Of a stretch of DNA of 64,000 nt, positions 57,036 through 64,000 are shown in pieces. The stretch covers positions 3,038,001 through 3,102,000 of the forward strand of contig NZ_CP179203.1 in assembly GCF_051201625.1 (NCBI RefSeq), written 5' to 3'. Made by a program: the position numbers and the translations under genes. Numbering within the stretch: the first letter of the stretch is position 1; each line of letters starts with the position of its first letter. Source of the DNA: Shimia sp051201625 (GTDB taxonomy: Bacteria; Pseudomonadota; Alphaproteobacteria; Rhodobacterales; Rhodobacteraceae). Below the pieces are notes generated by a model. It worked only from the letters and a program-made list of their open reading frames with translations, did no database searches and was not told the DNA's origin.

Positions 57036-59076
57036 ACTCCAGGATTACATCATCCACCGCAAGACTATCCCCCGCGCCTGCATTGACCTTCGCAACAACA
57101 CCTTTTTTTTCAGCGCGCAAAATATTTTCCATTTTCATCGCTTCGACAGTACAAAGCGCCTGCCCTTCCTGCACATCATCGCCCACATTCACGTCGACTT
57201 TGACAATCAGGCCAGGCATGGGGCAAAGTAACAATTTCGACGTATCAGGGGCCACCTTTTCCGGCATCATTCGCGCCAATTCAGCTTGCCGTTCAGTGCG
57301 AACATGCACTTTAAGGTCTGCCCCACGCGATCTTATCTGAAAACCACCCGATATCTTACCGACCTTCAGTACCAGTATCTCCCCCCCTACCAGCAGTGAT
57401 GCCAGTTGATCGCCGGGGGTCCAGTCAGATGTTACCCGGAGAGACGAACCGTCTTCAAAGCTTACAGTTGCCCCCTCTTTATCAGCCTTTACATTGACAG
57501 CGAATGCCACACCCTGAAGTGTTACGATCCATTTCGCTCCAACACGGCGCTCATGATTATCCATCCGCCCCGACAACCGGGTACGCCGAATTTCGGCCAC
57601 CCTATGCATAGCCGCGGCACTTGCTACGATCCGGCGCAAAGTTGCATCTGGCAATTCCACACCTTCAAAGCCATCCGGATATTCTTCTTCTATAAAAGCC
57701 GTCGTAATATCTCCCGAAATGAACTTTGGATGGTCCATCACAGCACTCAGGAACGGCAGGTTATGCCCAATTCCCTCCACTTCAAACCCGTCCAACGCGT
57801 TGCGCATAGCCTCAATTGCCCCATCACGTGTGGCAGCCCAAGTGCACAATTTGGCAATCATCGGGTCATAAAACATGCTGATCTCGCCTCCCTCGTAGAC
57901 ACCAGTATCGTTGCGCACTGCGATGCCATCACCCTTCAACGCATCATCCTGCCACTTGTTATTTTCTAGCAATGGACCACCAGACAATTCCGCCGGTGGT
58001 CGATAACGGGTTAACCTACCAATTGAAGGCAAGAAGCCACGATAAGGGTCTTCGGCATAAAGCCGGTTTTCGATCGCCCATCCATTGATCTGGACATCGT
58101 CTTGATGAATAGTGAGGGCCTCGCCATTGGCCACACGGATCATTTGTTCAACCAGGTCGACCCCAGTGATCAGTTCGGTGACGGGATGTTCCACCTGCAA
58201 ACGAGTGTTCATTTCCAGAAAATAGAAATTTTTGTCACCATCAACTATGAATTCAACTGTACCCGCGCTGGTGTAACCGACCGCCTTAGCCAACGCGACA
58301 GATTGCTCGCCCATTGCCTTACGAGTAGTTTTATCGAGAAACGGCGACGGTGCTTCTTCCACAACTTTTTGATTTCGGCGCTGGATGGAGCATTCTCGTT
58401 CGTTAAGATAAACACCGTTGCCATGAGAGTCGCATAAAACCTGAATCTCAATATGGCGCGGTTGCGTGACAAACTTCTCTATGAAGATGCGATCATCCCC
58501 AAACGAGTTTGCAGCTTCGTTTTTGGAGGATTGAAAACCCTCGCGCGCTTCAGTATCGTTCCAAGCAACTCGCATACCCTTGCCGCCGCCGCCGGCCGAG
58601 GCCTTAATCATAACCGGATAGCCTATCTGGTTTGAAATTTTCACAGCCTCATTTGCGTCTTCGATCAAGCCCATATAGCCGGGTACCGTTGAAACATCGG
58701 CATCCTGAGCAATCTTTTTTGACGTGATTTTGTCCCCCATCGCTTCGATGGCCCTTTTACCTGGACCAATAAAAGAAACGCCTTCAGCCTCAAGCGCCTC
58801 AGCAAATTTAGAATTCTCAGACAGAAAACCATAACCAGGATGTACAGCCTGTGCGCCAGTCTTGCGGATTGCATCCATGACGTTGTCAATTACGATGTAG
58901 GACTGGTTTGCGGGCGGTGGACCAATGCGCACGGACTCATCAGCCATCTGAACATGCAACGCCTGTTTGTCGGCATCAGAATAGATAGCAACTGTTTTTA
59001 TGCCCATCTTTCGGGCAGTCTTGATCACACGGCAAGCTATTTCACCACGGTTGGCAATCAGAATTTTTTCGAACAT
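57028..59076 (-). CDS. pccA: Propionyl-CoA carboxylase, biotin-carboxylase/carrier subunit
   Basis: A 682-residue alpha subunit. Domains in order: biotin carboxylase (residues 1-450, with the ATP glycine loop KASAGGGGKGMR and CSIQRRNQKVVEEAPS), a linker BT domain (about 510-600) and a biotin carrier domain ending in VEAMKMEN with the biotinylated lysine. With PccB it carboxylates propionyl-CoA to (S)-methylmalonyl-CoA. Length is typical. The gene overlaps the aldo/keto reductase gene by eight bases and is preceded by a 588-base gap. Confidence 0.97.
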   Translation of the reverse strand: MFEKILIANRGEIACRVIKTARKMGIKTVAIYSDADKQALHVQMADESVRIGPPPANQSYIVIDNVMDAIRKTGAQAVHPGYGFLSENSKFAEALEAEGVSFIGPGKRAIEAMGDKITSKKIAQDADVSTVPGYMGLIEDANEAVKISNQIGYPVMIKASAGGGGKGMRVAWNDTEAREGFQSSKNEAANSFGDDRIFIEKFVTQPRHIEIQVLCDSHGNGVYLNERECSIQRRNQKVVEEAPSPFLDKTTRKAMGEQSVALAKAVGYTSAGTVEFIVDGDKNFYFLEMNTRLQVEHPVTELITGVDLVEQMIRVANGEALTIHQDDVQINGWAIENRLYAEDPYRGFLPSIGRLTRYRPPAELSGGPLLENNKWQDDALKGDGIAVRNDTGVYEGGEISMFYDPMIAKLCTWAATRDGAIEAMRNALDGFEVEGIGHNLPFLSAVMDHPKFISGDITTAFIEEEYPDGFEGVELPDATLRRIVASAAAMHRVAEIRRTRLSGRMDNHERRVGAKWIVTLQGVAFAVNVKADKEGATVSFEDGSSLRVTSDWTPGDQLASLLVGGEILVLKVGKISGGFQIRSRGADLKVHVRTERQAELARMMPEKVAPDTSKLLLCPMPGLIVKVDVNVGDDVQEGQALCTVEAMKMENILRAEKKGVVAKVNAGAGDSLAVDDVILEFE

Positions 59077-59664
59077 CTCGTGTCCCTCTTCGATCTTGAG
59101 CTACGCAAAAGTGCTGGCGCGGCATTGGCAACAAAAGGCCATGGGTTAATTCGTTTAGAATGTCCAAAGCGTGTGCAATTTTGGTAGACCCAATTGCAGT
59201 CAAAAGAATGAGTGAGCCAGCAACTATTGTAGTGTTCTCTCCTCGACGCGACGTTGGCACTCCAGCCCACCCAGATATCTGCCCCCACGCTGCGATCAAC
59301 GCAAACTGATCCTGTAAGCGCGCCTTCGCCCAACGCGAAATTTGGTGTTCCAACTTCCGAGATGATGCGCTTAGATATTTTTGAGGCGTGCTTGTCTCGT
59401 GACGCCATCTAAGGTTTGTCCTTGGCGCTCTCGCTTTCTTTCCGACCTTCATGAAATCAAAAAAAATCGACAAACTAATATGGACGCCACAAAACCACCT
59501 GAGAAAAGAGGAGCAACTGCGAGATTTAATGTTGAAATTAACTTTAGCTAGACCCAACTCAGCCAGGTCAGAAAAACTTGGCTCAGCTATTTTATCTTGC
59601 GTACAAAATATCGCCCTACACTTAAGGGCCCCTCCATTCGGACCCAGAGAAGGGTGAGACCCAA
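59077..59664. other. Intergenic, no gene recognised
   Basis: Between pccA and the next small gene there are 588 bases. Minus-strand frames of 116 and 210 codons run through it but overlap the start of pccA, lack ribosome-binding sites and match nothing I recognise. It should contain the pccA promoter. A decayed gene is possible. Confidence 0.4.
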
Positions 59665-60021
59665 TCATGCCCACTTGCCTTCCATGGCATCCGGAAACGA
59701 AGCTATCGCTGCATTCACATCTATCACAAGCAAAGCATCGTAGCTCTCAGGATCAAAAGGATCTTGCGCGGCAACGACTTCGCGACCGAACAGCCAGCTT
59801 AGCCGACCAGCATCCAAGTTACCCCGCTCAAATGGTTGGTCACCGAAATACTCCCACAACGCTGCCATAAACCCCGCATCTGCCCGCCGATCTGCTGGAC
59901 GACGGTCCTTGTATCTCTCGCGACAGACTATAGGCGTGACGCCCTTGGGGTTAGCACGGCGAATAATGAACTGGAAATCCGTACCCGGGAGGCGGCCGGG
60001 GAACCCACGATGTTTGATCAT
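59665..60021 (-). CDS. Hypothetical protein in the pcc region
   Basis: A 118-residue protein from the ATG at 60021, with a clear GGAGGG site seven bases upstream; an in-frame start at 60084 would overlap a stem-loop. No domain recognised. It is basic at the N-terminus and acidic in the middle (ADAGFMAALWEYFGDQPFER region). It lies between the lipoprotein and pccA in the same direction. Small genes of this kind recur between pccB and pccA in Rhodobacterales, but their function is not known to me. Confidence 0.7.
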   Translation of the reverse strand: MIKHRGFPGRLPGTDFQFIIRRANPKGVTPIVCRERYKDRRPADRRADAGFMAALWEYFGDQPFERGNLDAGRLSWLFGREVVAAQDPFDPESYDALLVIDVNAAIASFPDAMEGKWA

Positions 60022-60054
60022 AATGCGCCCTCCAAGAAATGGGGGACGCTCAGT

Positions 60055-60077
60055 GGGACAGGCCGAAAGGCCTGCCC
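60055..60077 (-). other. Stem-loop between lipoprotein and next gene
   Basis: Read on the minus strand, GGGCAGGCC pairs with GGCCTGTCC (one G-U pair) around a four-base TTTC loop. It starts 20 bases after the lipoprotein stop codon and has no following T-tract. It may stabilise the upstream message or partly stop transcription within the operon. Confidence 0.5.
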
Positions 60078-60096
60078 AAAACATTTGCCGAAAAGC

Positions 60097-60243
60097 TTAC
60101 TTGTATTTGCCGGTGTACGAAGGTTCCCCGGAAATCGGCTCTGGATCGACCACGACATATTCTTCAACCGGCGCAGTATCAGCGCAGCCTGCAACAACAG
60201 CAGCCAGGCCAAGCGCCAGCAATGTTTTGATGCTCTTTGACAT
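60097..60243 (-). CDS. Small lipoprotein, 48 residues
   Basis: A very short gene with a good start: ATG at 60243, TTGGAG seven bases upstream. The 48-residue product begins MSKSIKTLLALG and has a lipobox LAAVVAGC, so Cys20 should be lipid-modified and the mature 29-residue peptide anchored to a membrane. The remainder is acidic to neutral (EEYVVVDPEPISGEPS) and ends GKYK. It is in the pccB-pccA block on the same strand. It resembles the small lipoproteins common in Rhodobacterales; function unknown. Confidence 0.75.
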   Translation of the reverse strand: MSKSIKTLLALGLAAVVAGCADTAPVEEYVVVDPEPISGEPSYTGKYK

Positions 60244-60270
60244 CTGTTTCTCCAATTCTTGTTTTTTTTC

Positions 60271-60292
60271 AAAACAGGGTCATTTAACCCTG
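60271..60292 (-). terminator. Weak stem-loop upstream of the lipoprotein gene
   Basis: Read on the minus strand, CAGGGT pairs with ACCCTG around a six-base loop and is followed by TTTT. It lies between the preceding gene and the lipoprotein gene, about 30 bases before the start codon. It could reduce read-through from upstream. Confidence 0.4.
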
Positions 60293-60445
60293 CCTGCCTC
60301 ACAGCCGCACGTACACGGCACGGTAAATGAATACATAAATCATCCAAAAAAAGATACGGATAGGGCCCTAACTTAATGTGTTGTGGCCACAATGTCGCAG
60401 TCAGACTCACCTCATGAGGACCAACCGCAAGATATTGTGGTATCA

Positions 60446-60856
60446 TCAGAAACCCTCCCAGATACAGGTGTTATTTTTTACTGAAAAAGCCTCAAAATAC
60501 TGAGTCGCGAGGGTAGCCAACACTCCAAATTCAGTCTCACGGTCCCCCATTGAAATGATCACTTGATCTACTTTTTCGTTCTCTTTAGCCAGATATGGCA
60601 CTGCCACGCCAGCACATAGATGAAGGAAATCCTCCTCAATCTCATGGAATTCCAAACCATGGCGGATCATTGGCATGACGTATCGAAGCCGGACCACGCG
60701 GCTTTGATCGTTGCGAGTTTCGAACAAAATTTCCTGCAAGTAAATTTCATTGCCGGAGGGAACAGCTGGCGTTTCTTCTAAAACACCAGCCGTGACAGCG
60801 CCCGTGAAGGCTCCACCTAGTGCGGTATATTTGGCAATTGTCTTCAAATGCGGCAT
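60446..60856 (-). CDS. Conserved hypothetical protein (resembles DUF6497)
   Basis: A 136-residue protein from the ATG at 60856. It begins with a moderately hydrophobic N-terminus (possible signal peptide or anchor) and then has VPSGNEIYLQEILFE, HLCAGVAVPYLA and FEAFSVKNNTCIWEGF, which resemble what I recall of the Rhodobacteraceae family DUF6497. No catalytic motif is evident; two conserved-looking cysteines (HLC and TCIWE) might form a disulfide if exported. Its start shares one base with the stop of the gene upstream (TAATG), so the genes are coupled. It belongs to the small-protein run between pccB and pccA. Confidence 0.7.
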   Translation of the reverse strand: MPHLKTIAKYTALGGAFTGAVTAGVLEETPAVPSGNEIYLQEILFETRNDQSRVVRLRYVMPMIRHGLEFHEIEEDFLHLCAGVAVPYLAKENEKVDQVIISMGDRETEFGVLATLATQYFEAFSVKNNTCIWEGF

Positions 60857-61209
60857 TATTTTTGGCTTCTCGGAAGACGAGCGTAGTCCAACCAACGCGC
60901 CCGAAATTTAGGACAGTCCAACAAAGTCTGGATCATCCCCTCGACATGGTCTTTTGAAAAACAGCCGGAAATTTGTCCACCCGCAGTTACCTGTAAATGG
61001 TCCGACACTCGACGCACTTGTACAATCGGGGAAAAACCTCTCAAATTTCGCAATAATCGCCACATGTCTTGCCGCACTTGATGCGCGATACGAGCCCGCA
61101 CCGCATCTGGCAACTCAGTTTGCGCAGCGACATCAAGCCGAGCTCGGTTACCACGTAACAGGGTCAAAGACTCTCCTTCACATTGAATTTGCCAGCGCAC
61201 TGGACTCAT
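60856..61209 (-). CDS. Hypothetical protein, 117 residues
   Basis: A 117-residue protein with no recognised domain. It starts with PVRWQIQCEGESLTLLRG and contains many arginines (RARIAHQVRQDMWRLLRNLRG), so it is probably cytosolic and basic. It is coupled to the cupin gene upstream (ATGA overlap) and to the DUF6497-like gene downstream (one shared base). It probably belongs to the same operon as pccB. Function unknown. Confidence 0.75.
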   Translation of the reverse strand: MSPVRWQIQCEGESLTLLRGNRARLDVAAQTELPDAVRARIAHQVRQDMWRLLRNLRGFSPIVQVRRVSDHLQVTAGGQISGCFSKDHVEGMIQTLLDCPKFRARWLDYARLPRSQK

Positions 61210-61607
61210 TTCGGCTCATTCTCATCTAGGGTCGAGAAGTCGGCAGGACTTATTACTTCAATCAGTTCCATATCGTCAGAGTGGCGTACTTCACGGTGCT
61301 TGATACCCGGTGGTTGCAACACACAAGACCCCTTGCGGAGCATGTGCTCGCCCTGCCCTTCATACTCAAACACTACCCAGCCCTTGGTTACATAAACCAT
61401 CTGAAAATCAAGTTCGTGGCTATGCCAAGTCCCCAAACTTTTCTCTCCGGGCACCGCCCGTATCACATGCGCACCAAACTTGCCTTTTGTGGCGCCATCA
61501 ATGCCTAAATCCCGATACTCAAAAAATGCCCGCAATCCCTCACCGACGAAACGTGAAGCATCCGCATGAGACACTGAAAAAGCCTGTTGGTTCCATTTTT
61601 GTGTCAT
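61206..61607 (-). CDS. Cupin domain protein
   Basis: A 133-residue single-domain cupin. The first metal-binding motif reads GTWHSHELDFQMVYVTKG (two histidines and a glutamate), and the second has PPGIKHREVRH. Small cupins bind a divalent metal and act as isomerases, dioxygenases or sensors; this one has no clear specific relative. It is coupled to the downstream gene by an ATGA overlap and lies 114 bases downstream of pccB. Confidence 0.85.
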   Translation of the reverse strand: MTQKWNQQAFSVSHADASRFVGEGLRAFFEYRDLGIDGATKGKFGAHVIRAVPGEKSLGTWHSHELDFQMVYVTKGWVVFEYEGQGEHMLRKGSCVLQPPGIKHREVRHSDDMELIEVISPADFSTLDENEPK

Positions 61608-61721
61608 AGCGTATTCAACCTTTTAAGCTTTGTGGAAAGTCTGACCCTAGAGCGTAAACGTGCTTGAAATATATCTCCGAGGCGAAATCGCTCAATGGTG
61701 GCAAGGCCATCCATCAGCGTT

Positions 61722-63254
61722 TTACAAAGGAATATTGTCGTGTTTTTTCCAAGGGTTCTCCAGCTTCTTGTTTCGCAAACTGGCAAAAGCCCGAGCCACA
61801 CGCTTGCGCGTCCCACGCGGTTGGATCACCTCATCTATGAATCCCCGTTCCGCAGCCACAAACGGGTTGGCAAATCTGTTTTCGTAATCCGCCGTGTGTG
61901 CTGCGATTTTCACAGTATCGCCCAAGTCGGCACGATGGATGATTTCCGTCGCACCTTTTGCACCCATCACTGCAATTTCTGCAGTCGGCCATGCATAATT
62001 GAAGTCACCACGCAGGTGCTTGGACGCCATCACATCGTAGGCGCCACCATAAGCTTTGCGCGTAATTACCGTGACTTTTGGCACAGTTGCTTCTCCATAG
62101 GCGAATAATAACTTGGCTCCATGCTTGATCACGCCACCATATTCTTGAGAGGTGCCCGGCAAAAAACCTGGCACATCCACCAACGTCAAGATTGGGATTT
62201 CAAAGCAATCGCAGAATCGAACAAACCGCGCTGCCTTTCGCGAAGAGTCGATATCGAGACATCCTGCCAGTATCATTGGCTGGTTTGCCACTACGCCGAC
62301 GGTCTGTCCCTCGAGGCGCATAAACCCAGTAATAATATTTTTGGCAAAATCTTCTTGTATTTCGAAGAAATCACCCTCATCCGCGATCTTAACTACAAGC
62401 TCTTTCATATCGTAGGGGGAGTTCGGATTCTCCGGGATCAACGTGTCTAGGGAAGACTCAATTCTCCCAGGCTCATCAAAGAAGGGTCGCACCGGCGGCT
62501 TTTCGCGGTTGTTAAGCGGGAGGAAATCGACGAGGCGTCGTACTTCAGCCAACGCCTCAACATCATTTTCAAACGCGCCATCTGCTACTGAGGATTTTTT
62601 GGTGTGGGTTGATGCACCGCCTAGTTCCTCAGCTGAGACCACCTCATTTGTAACGGTCTTTACGACATCTGGGCCGGTCACGAACATATAAGAGGTATCT
62701 TTGACCATAAAGATGAAATCAGTCATTGCCGGTGAATACACCGCCCCACCCGCACATGGTCCCATAATGACCGAGATTTGGGGCACTACGCCGGACGCTA
62801 AGATATTTCGCTGAAACACTTCGGCGTACCCAGCCAACGAAGCAACCCCTTCTTGGATCCGAGCACCACCCGAGTCGTTGATTCCAATTACCGGTGCACC
62901 GTTCTGCATCGCCATGTCCATAATTTTACAAATTTTTTCGGCATGGGTTTCCGATAACGACCCCCCGAAAACCGTAAAATCTTGACTAAACAAATACACC
63001 ATTCGGCCATTGATGGTACCCCATCCAGTCACTACACCGTCACCGGAAGGTCTATCCTTTTCCATTTCGAAGTCAGTGCAGCGATGTGCCTTGAACATGT
63101 CAAACTCTTCAAAGCTTTCCTCATCCAGCAGCAGTTCTATGCGTTCACGCGCAGTTAGCTTGCCACGCCCGTGCTGGCTATCAATCCGACGCTGACCACC
63201 GCCGAGGCGTGCGACTTCCCGGCGTTCTTCCAGTTGTTGTAGGATATCTTTCAT
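61722..63254 (-). CDS. pccB: Propionyl-CoA carboxylase, carboxyltransferase subunit
   Basis: A 510-residue beta subunit transferring the carboxyl group from biotin to propionyl-CoA. Visible are GRGKLTARERIELLLD, the acyl-CoA-binding GINDSGGARIQEGV and the biotin-side segment VPGFLPGTSQEYGGVIKHG, and a C-terminal IAVMGAKGATEII. The ATG at 63254 gives the family length; a longer frame to 63407 would run across operator-like palindromes. A GGGAAAA site precedes the start. It is divergent from the MFS transporter gene at 63436. With PccA it forms the carboxylase. Confidence 0.96.
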   Translation of the reverse strand: MKDILQQLEERREVARLGGGQRRIDSQHGRGKLTARERIELLLDEESFEEFDMFKAHRCTDFEMEKDRPSGDGVVTGWGTINGRMVYLFSQDFTVFGGSLSETHAEKICKIMDMAMQNGAPVIGINDSGGARIQEGVASLAGYAEVFQRNILASGVVPQISVIMGPCAGGAVYSPAMTDFIFMVKDTSYMFVTGPDVVKTVTNEVVSAEELGGASTHTKKSSVADGAFENDVEALAEVRRLVDFLPLNNREKPPVRPFFDEPGRIESSLDTLIPENPNSPYDMKELVVKIADEGDFFEIQEDFAKNIITGFMRLEGQTVGVVANQPMILAGCLDIDSSRKAARFVRFCDCFEIPILTLVDVPGFLPGTSQEYGGVIKHGAKLLFAYGEATVPKVTVITRKAYGGAYDVMASKHLRGDFNYAWPTAEIAVMGAKGATEIIHRADLGDTVKIAAHTADYENRFANPFVAAERGFIDEVIQPRGTRKRVARAFASLRNKKLENPWKKHDNIPL

Positions 63255-63319
63255 GGCTTTTCCCATATTGTTTAAACTTGGATATAACCGTTGAATCCAC
63301 TGAGCCAAAGAAGAATTCG

Positions 63320-63372
63320 GCAAATTTGCAAATTTTGGAAAACGTTTTTTTTGCATAATGCAAATTTGCGAA
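63320..63372. promoter_or_regulatory. Candidate propionyl-CoA regulator (ScfR/PccR-type) operators upstream of pccB
   Basis: The palindrome GCAAATTTGC occurs twice, at 63320-63329 and 63360-63369, exactly 40 bases apart. TTTGCAAA is at 63325-63332, a 15-base palindrome TTTGCATAATGCAAA at 63350-63364 and TTTGCGAA at 63365-63372. In Rhodobacter the propionyl-CoA-responsive regulator PccR binds TTTGCAAA-type repeats near pccB. Spacing here differs from that consensus. The same 10-mer also occurs by chance inside proS (36540-36549). Confidence 0.55.
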
Positions 63373-63435
63373 TAATACTGCTGATCAAACATGGGATGCA
63401 TGGACATTCGCTGGTCGCAGTCTTAGTCGTAAAAT

Positions 63436-64000
63436 ATGAGTTTAAGTTCAAAGAGTCGCTTTCTAGATCGCGCTACACCACCACACATCTTTACGCTGAT
63501 CCTACTCGCTGGAGTGTCCGCGCTTAGCATGAACATTTTCCTTCCAAGCCTGCCAAGCATGACCATTTATTTCCAAACTAACTACAGCATGATGCAGCTT
63601 TCCGTGGCAGGCTATCTTGGAGCGAACGCAATTTTACAAATCCTGATTGGACCTATTTCTGACAAACTCGGCCGTCGTCCAGTCATTCTTGGCGGTTTAG
63701 CAGTCTTTTTGATTGCCACACTGGGCTGCATCTACGCTTCAAACGTGATAGTGTTCCTCACTTTTCGCATGGTGCAAACAGCAGTTGTCGCCACCATGGT
63801 TCTCAGCCGCGCTGTGGTGCGTGATATGGTCCCAACAAATGAGGCCGCATCCATGATCGGCTACGTCACAATGGGCATGACTGTTGTGCCGATGCTCGGC
63901 CCAGCTTTAGGCGGGATTTTGGACCAAGCTTTTGGATGGCAGTCAAGTTTCTGGATACTTTTTCTGGTCGGACTTCTGATACTAATAATTACTTGGGCTG
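63436..64000 (+). CDS. Bcr/CflA-type MFS drug-resistance transporter (5' part)
   Basis: The first 188 codons of a major-facilitator transporter that runs off the right edge. The start MSLSSKSRF at ATG 63436 leads into the first membrane segment; the motif-A loop GPISDKLGRRPVIL between segments 2 and 3 is clear, and MNIFLPSLPSM in the first segment is typical of the Bcr/CflA subgroup (bicyclomycin, sulfonamide and other small-molecule efflux). It is divergent from pccB and shares the operator-rich gap. It could be regulated with propionate genes or merely adjoin them. Confidence 0.88.
   Translation, partial: MSLSSKSRFLDRATPPHIFTLILLAGVSALSMNIFLPSLPSMTIYFQTNYSMMQLSVAGYLGANAILQILIGPISDKLGRRPVILGGLAVFLIATLGCIYASNVIVFLTFRMVQTAVVATMVLSRAVVRDMVPTNEAASMIGYVTMGMTVVPMLGPALGGILDQAFGWQSSFWILFLVGLLILIITWA

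Noticed and set aside
59042..59674. 210-codon minus-strand frame upstream of pccA
   Set aside because: It overlaps the start of pccA by 35 bases in another frame and matches no family I recognise.

Overview
The window looks like a chromosome segment of a marine alphaproteobacterium of the Rhodobacterales (Roseobacter group), probably one of its lower-GC lineages. This is an inference from gene content and order: hdaA-ppk-ppx, proS-lolC/E-lolD, a pccB...pccA...methylmalonyl-CoA mutase block with small proteins in between, a SelD fused to an NADH-dehydrogenase-like module next to mnmH, a LysR-controlled betaine-type ABC transporter, and a phenylacetate (paa) cluster. No rRNA, tRNA, CRISPR array, prophage or intact insertion sequence was seen.

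Layout. 1-9.4 kb: start of an N-formylglutamate amidohydrolase (cut by the window edge), divergent from an RpiR regulator. Next come a LysR gene divergent from a CuyA/D-cysteine-desulfhydrase-type PLP lyase and a RidA protein, and a second LysR gene divergent from a complete OpuA/ProU-type betaine ABC system with a co-translated alpha/beta hydrolase. Together these read as a nutrient uptake and breakdown region. 9.7-16.5 kb: an AT-rich accessory stretch with an acidic, secreted or membrane-anchored glycoside-hydrolase-like protein, an OmpR-type regulator, a cytosolic histidine kinase with four near-identical tandem PAS units, and a single-domain receiver. 16.7-18.4 kb: a sulfatase. 18.6-29.0 kb: the phenylacetate pathway, with paaABCDE on the plus strand preceded by an unknown 132-residue gene, then paaI-paaK-TetR on the minus strand, then a cytochrome P450 plus paaZ. 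29.1-32.7 kb: selenium use for tRNA (mnmH and fused selD, convergent) and a carboxymuconolactone-decarboxylase-like protein. 33-47 kb: housekeeping genes (YdcZ-like transporter, LolCD, ProS, PerM, HdaA, Ppk, Ppx) and small accessory enzymes. 47.3-53.3 kb: a six-gene Mrp Na+/H+ antiporter operon with subunits A and B fused. 53.4-63.3 kb: the propionyl-CoA to succinyl-CoA branch (methylmalonyl-CoA mutase, aldo/keto reductase, PccA, five small proteins, PccB), all on the minus strand except one DUF4174 gene. 63.4-64 kb: start of a Bcr/CflA-type MFS transporter.

How it fits together. The cell appears to take up quaternary-ammonium or sulfonate-type organic solutes and degrade phenylacetate through ring epoxidation. 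It carboxylates propionyl-CoA, a product of odd-chain, branched-chain and DMSP catabolism. It exchanges Na+ for H+, as expected in seawater, and stores phosphate as polyphosphate. The most unusual parts are the homogenised PAS array, the AT-rich control region in front of it, the uncharacterised genes attached to the paa cluster, the lyase/betaine-transporter locus, and the paired palindromes in front of pccB, which resemble operators of a propionyl-CoA-responsive regulator whose gene is not next to them.
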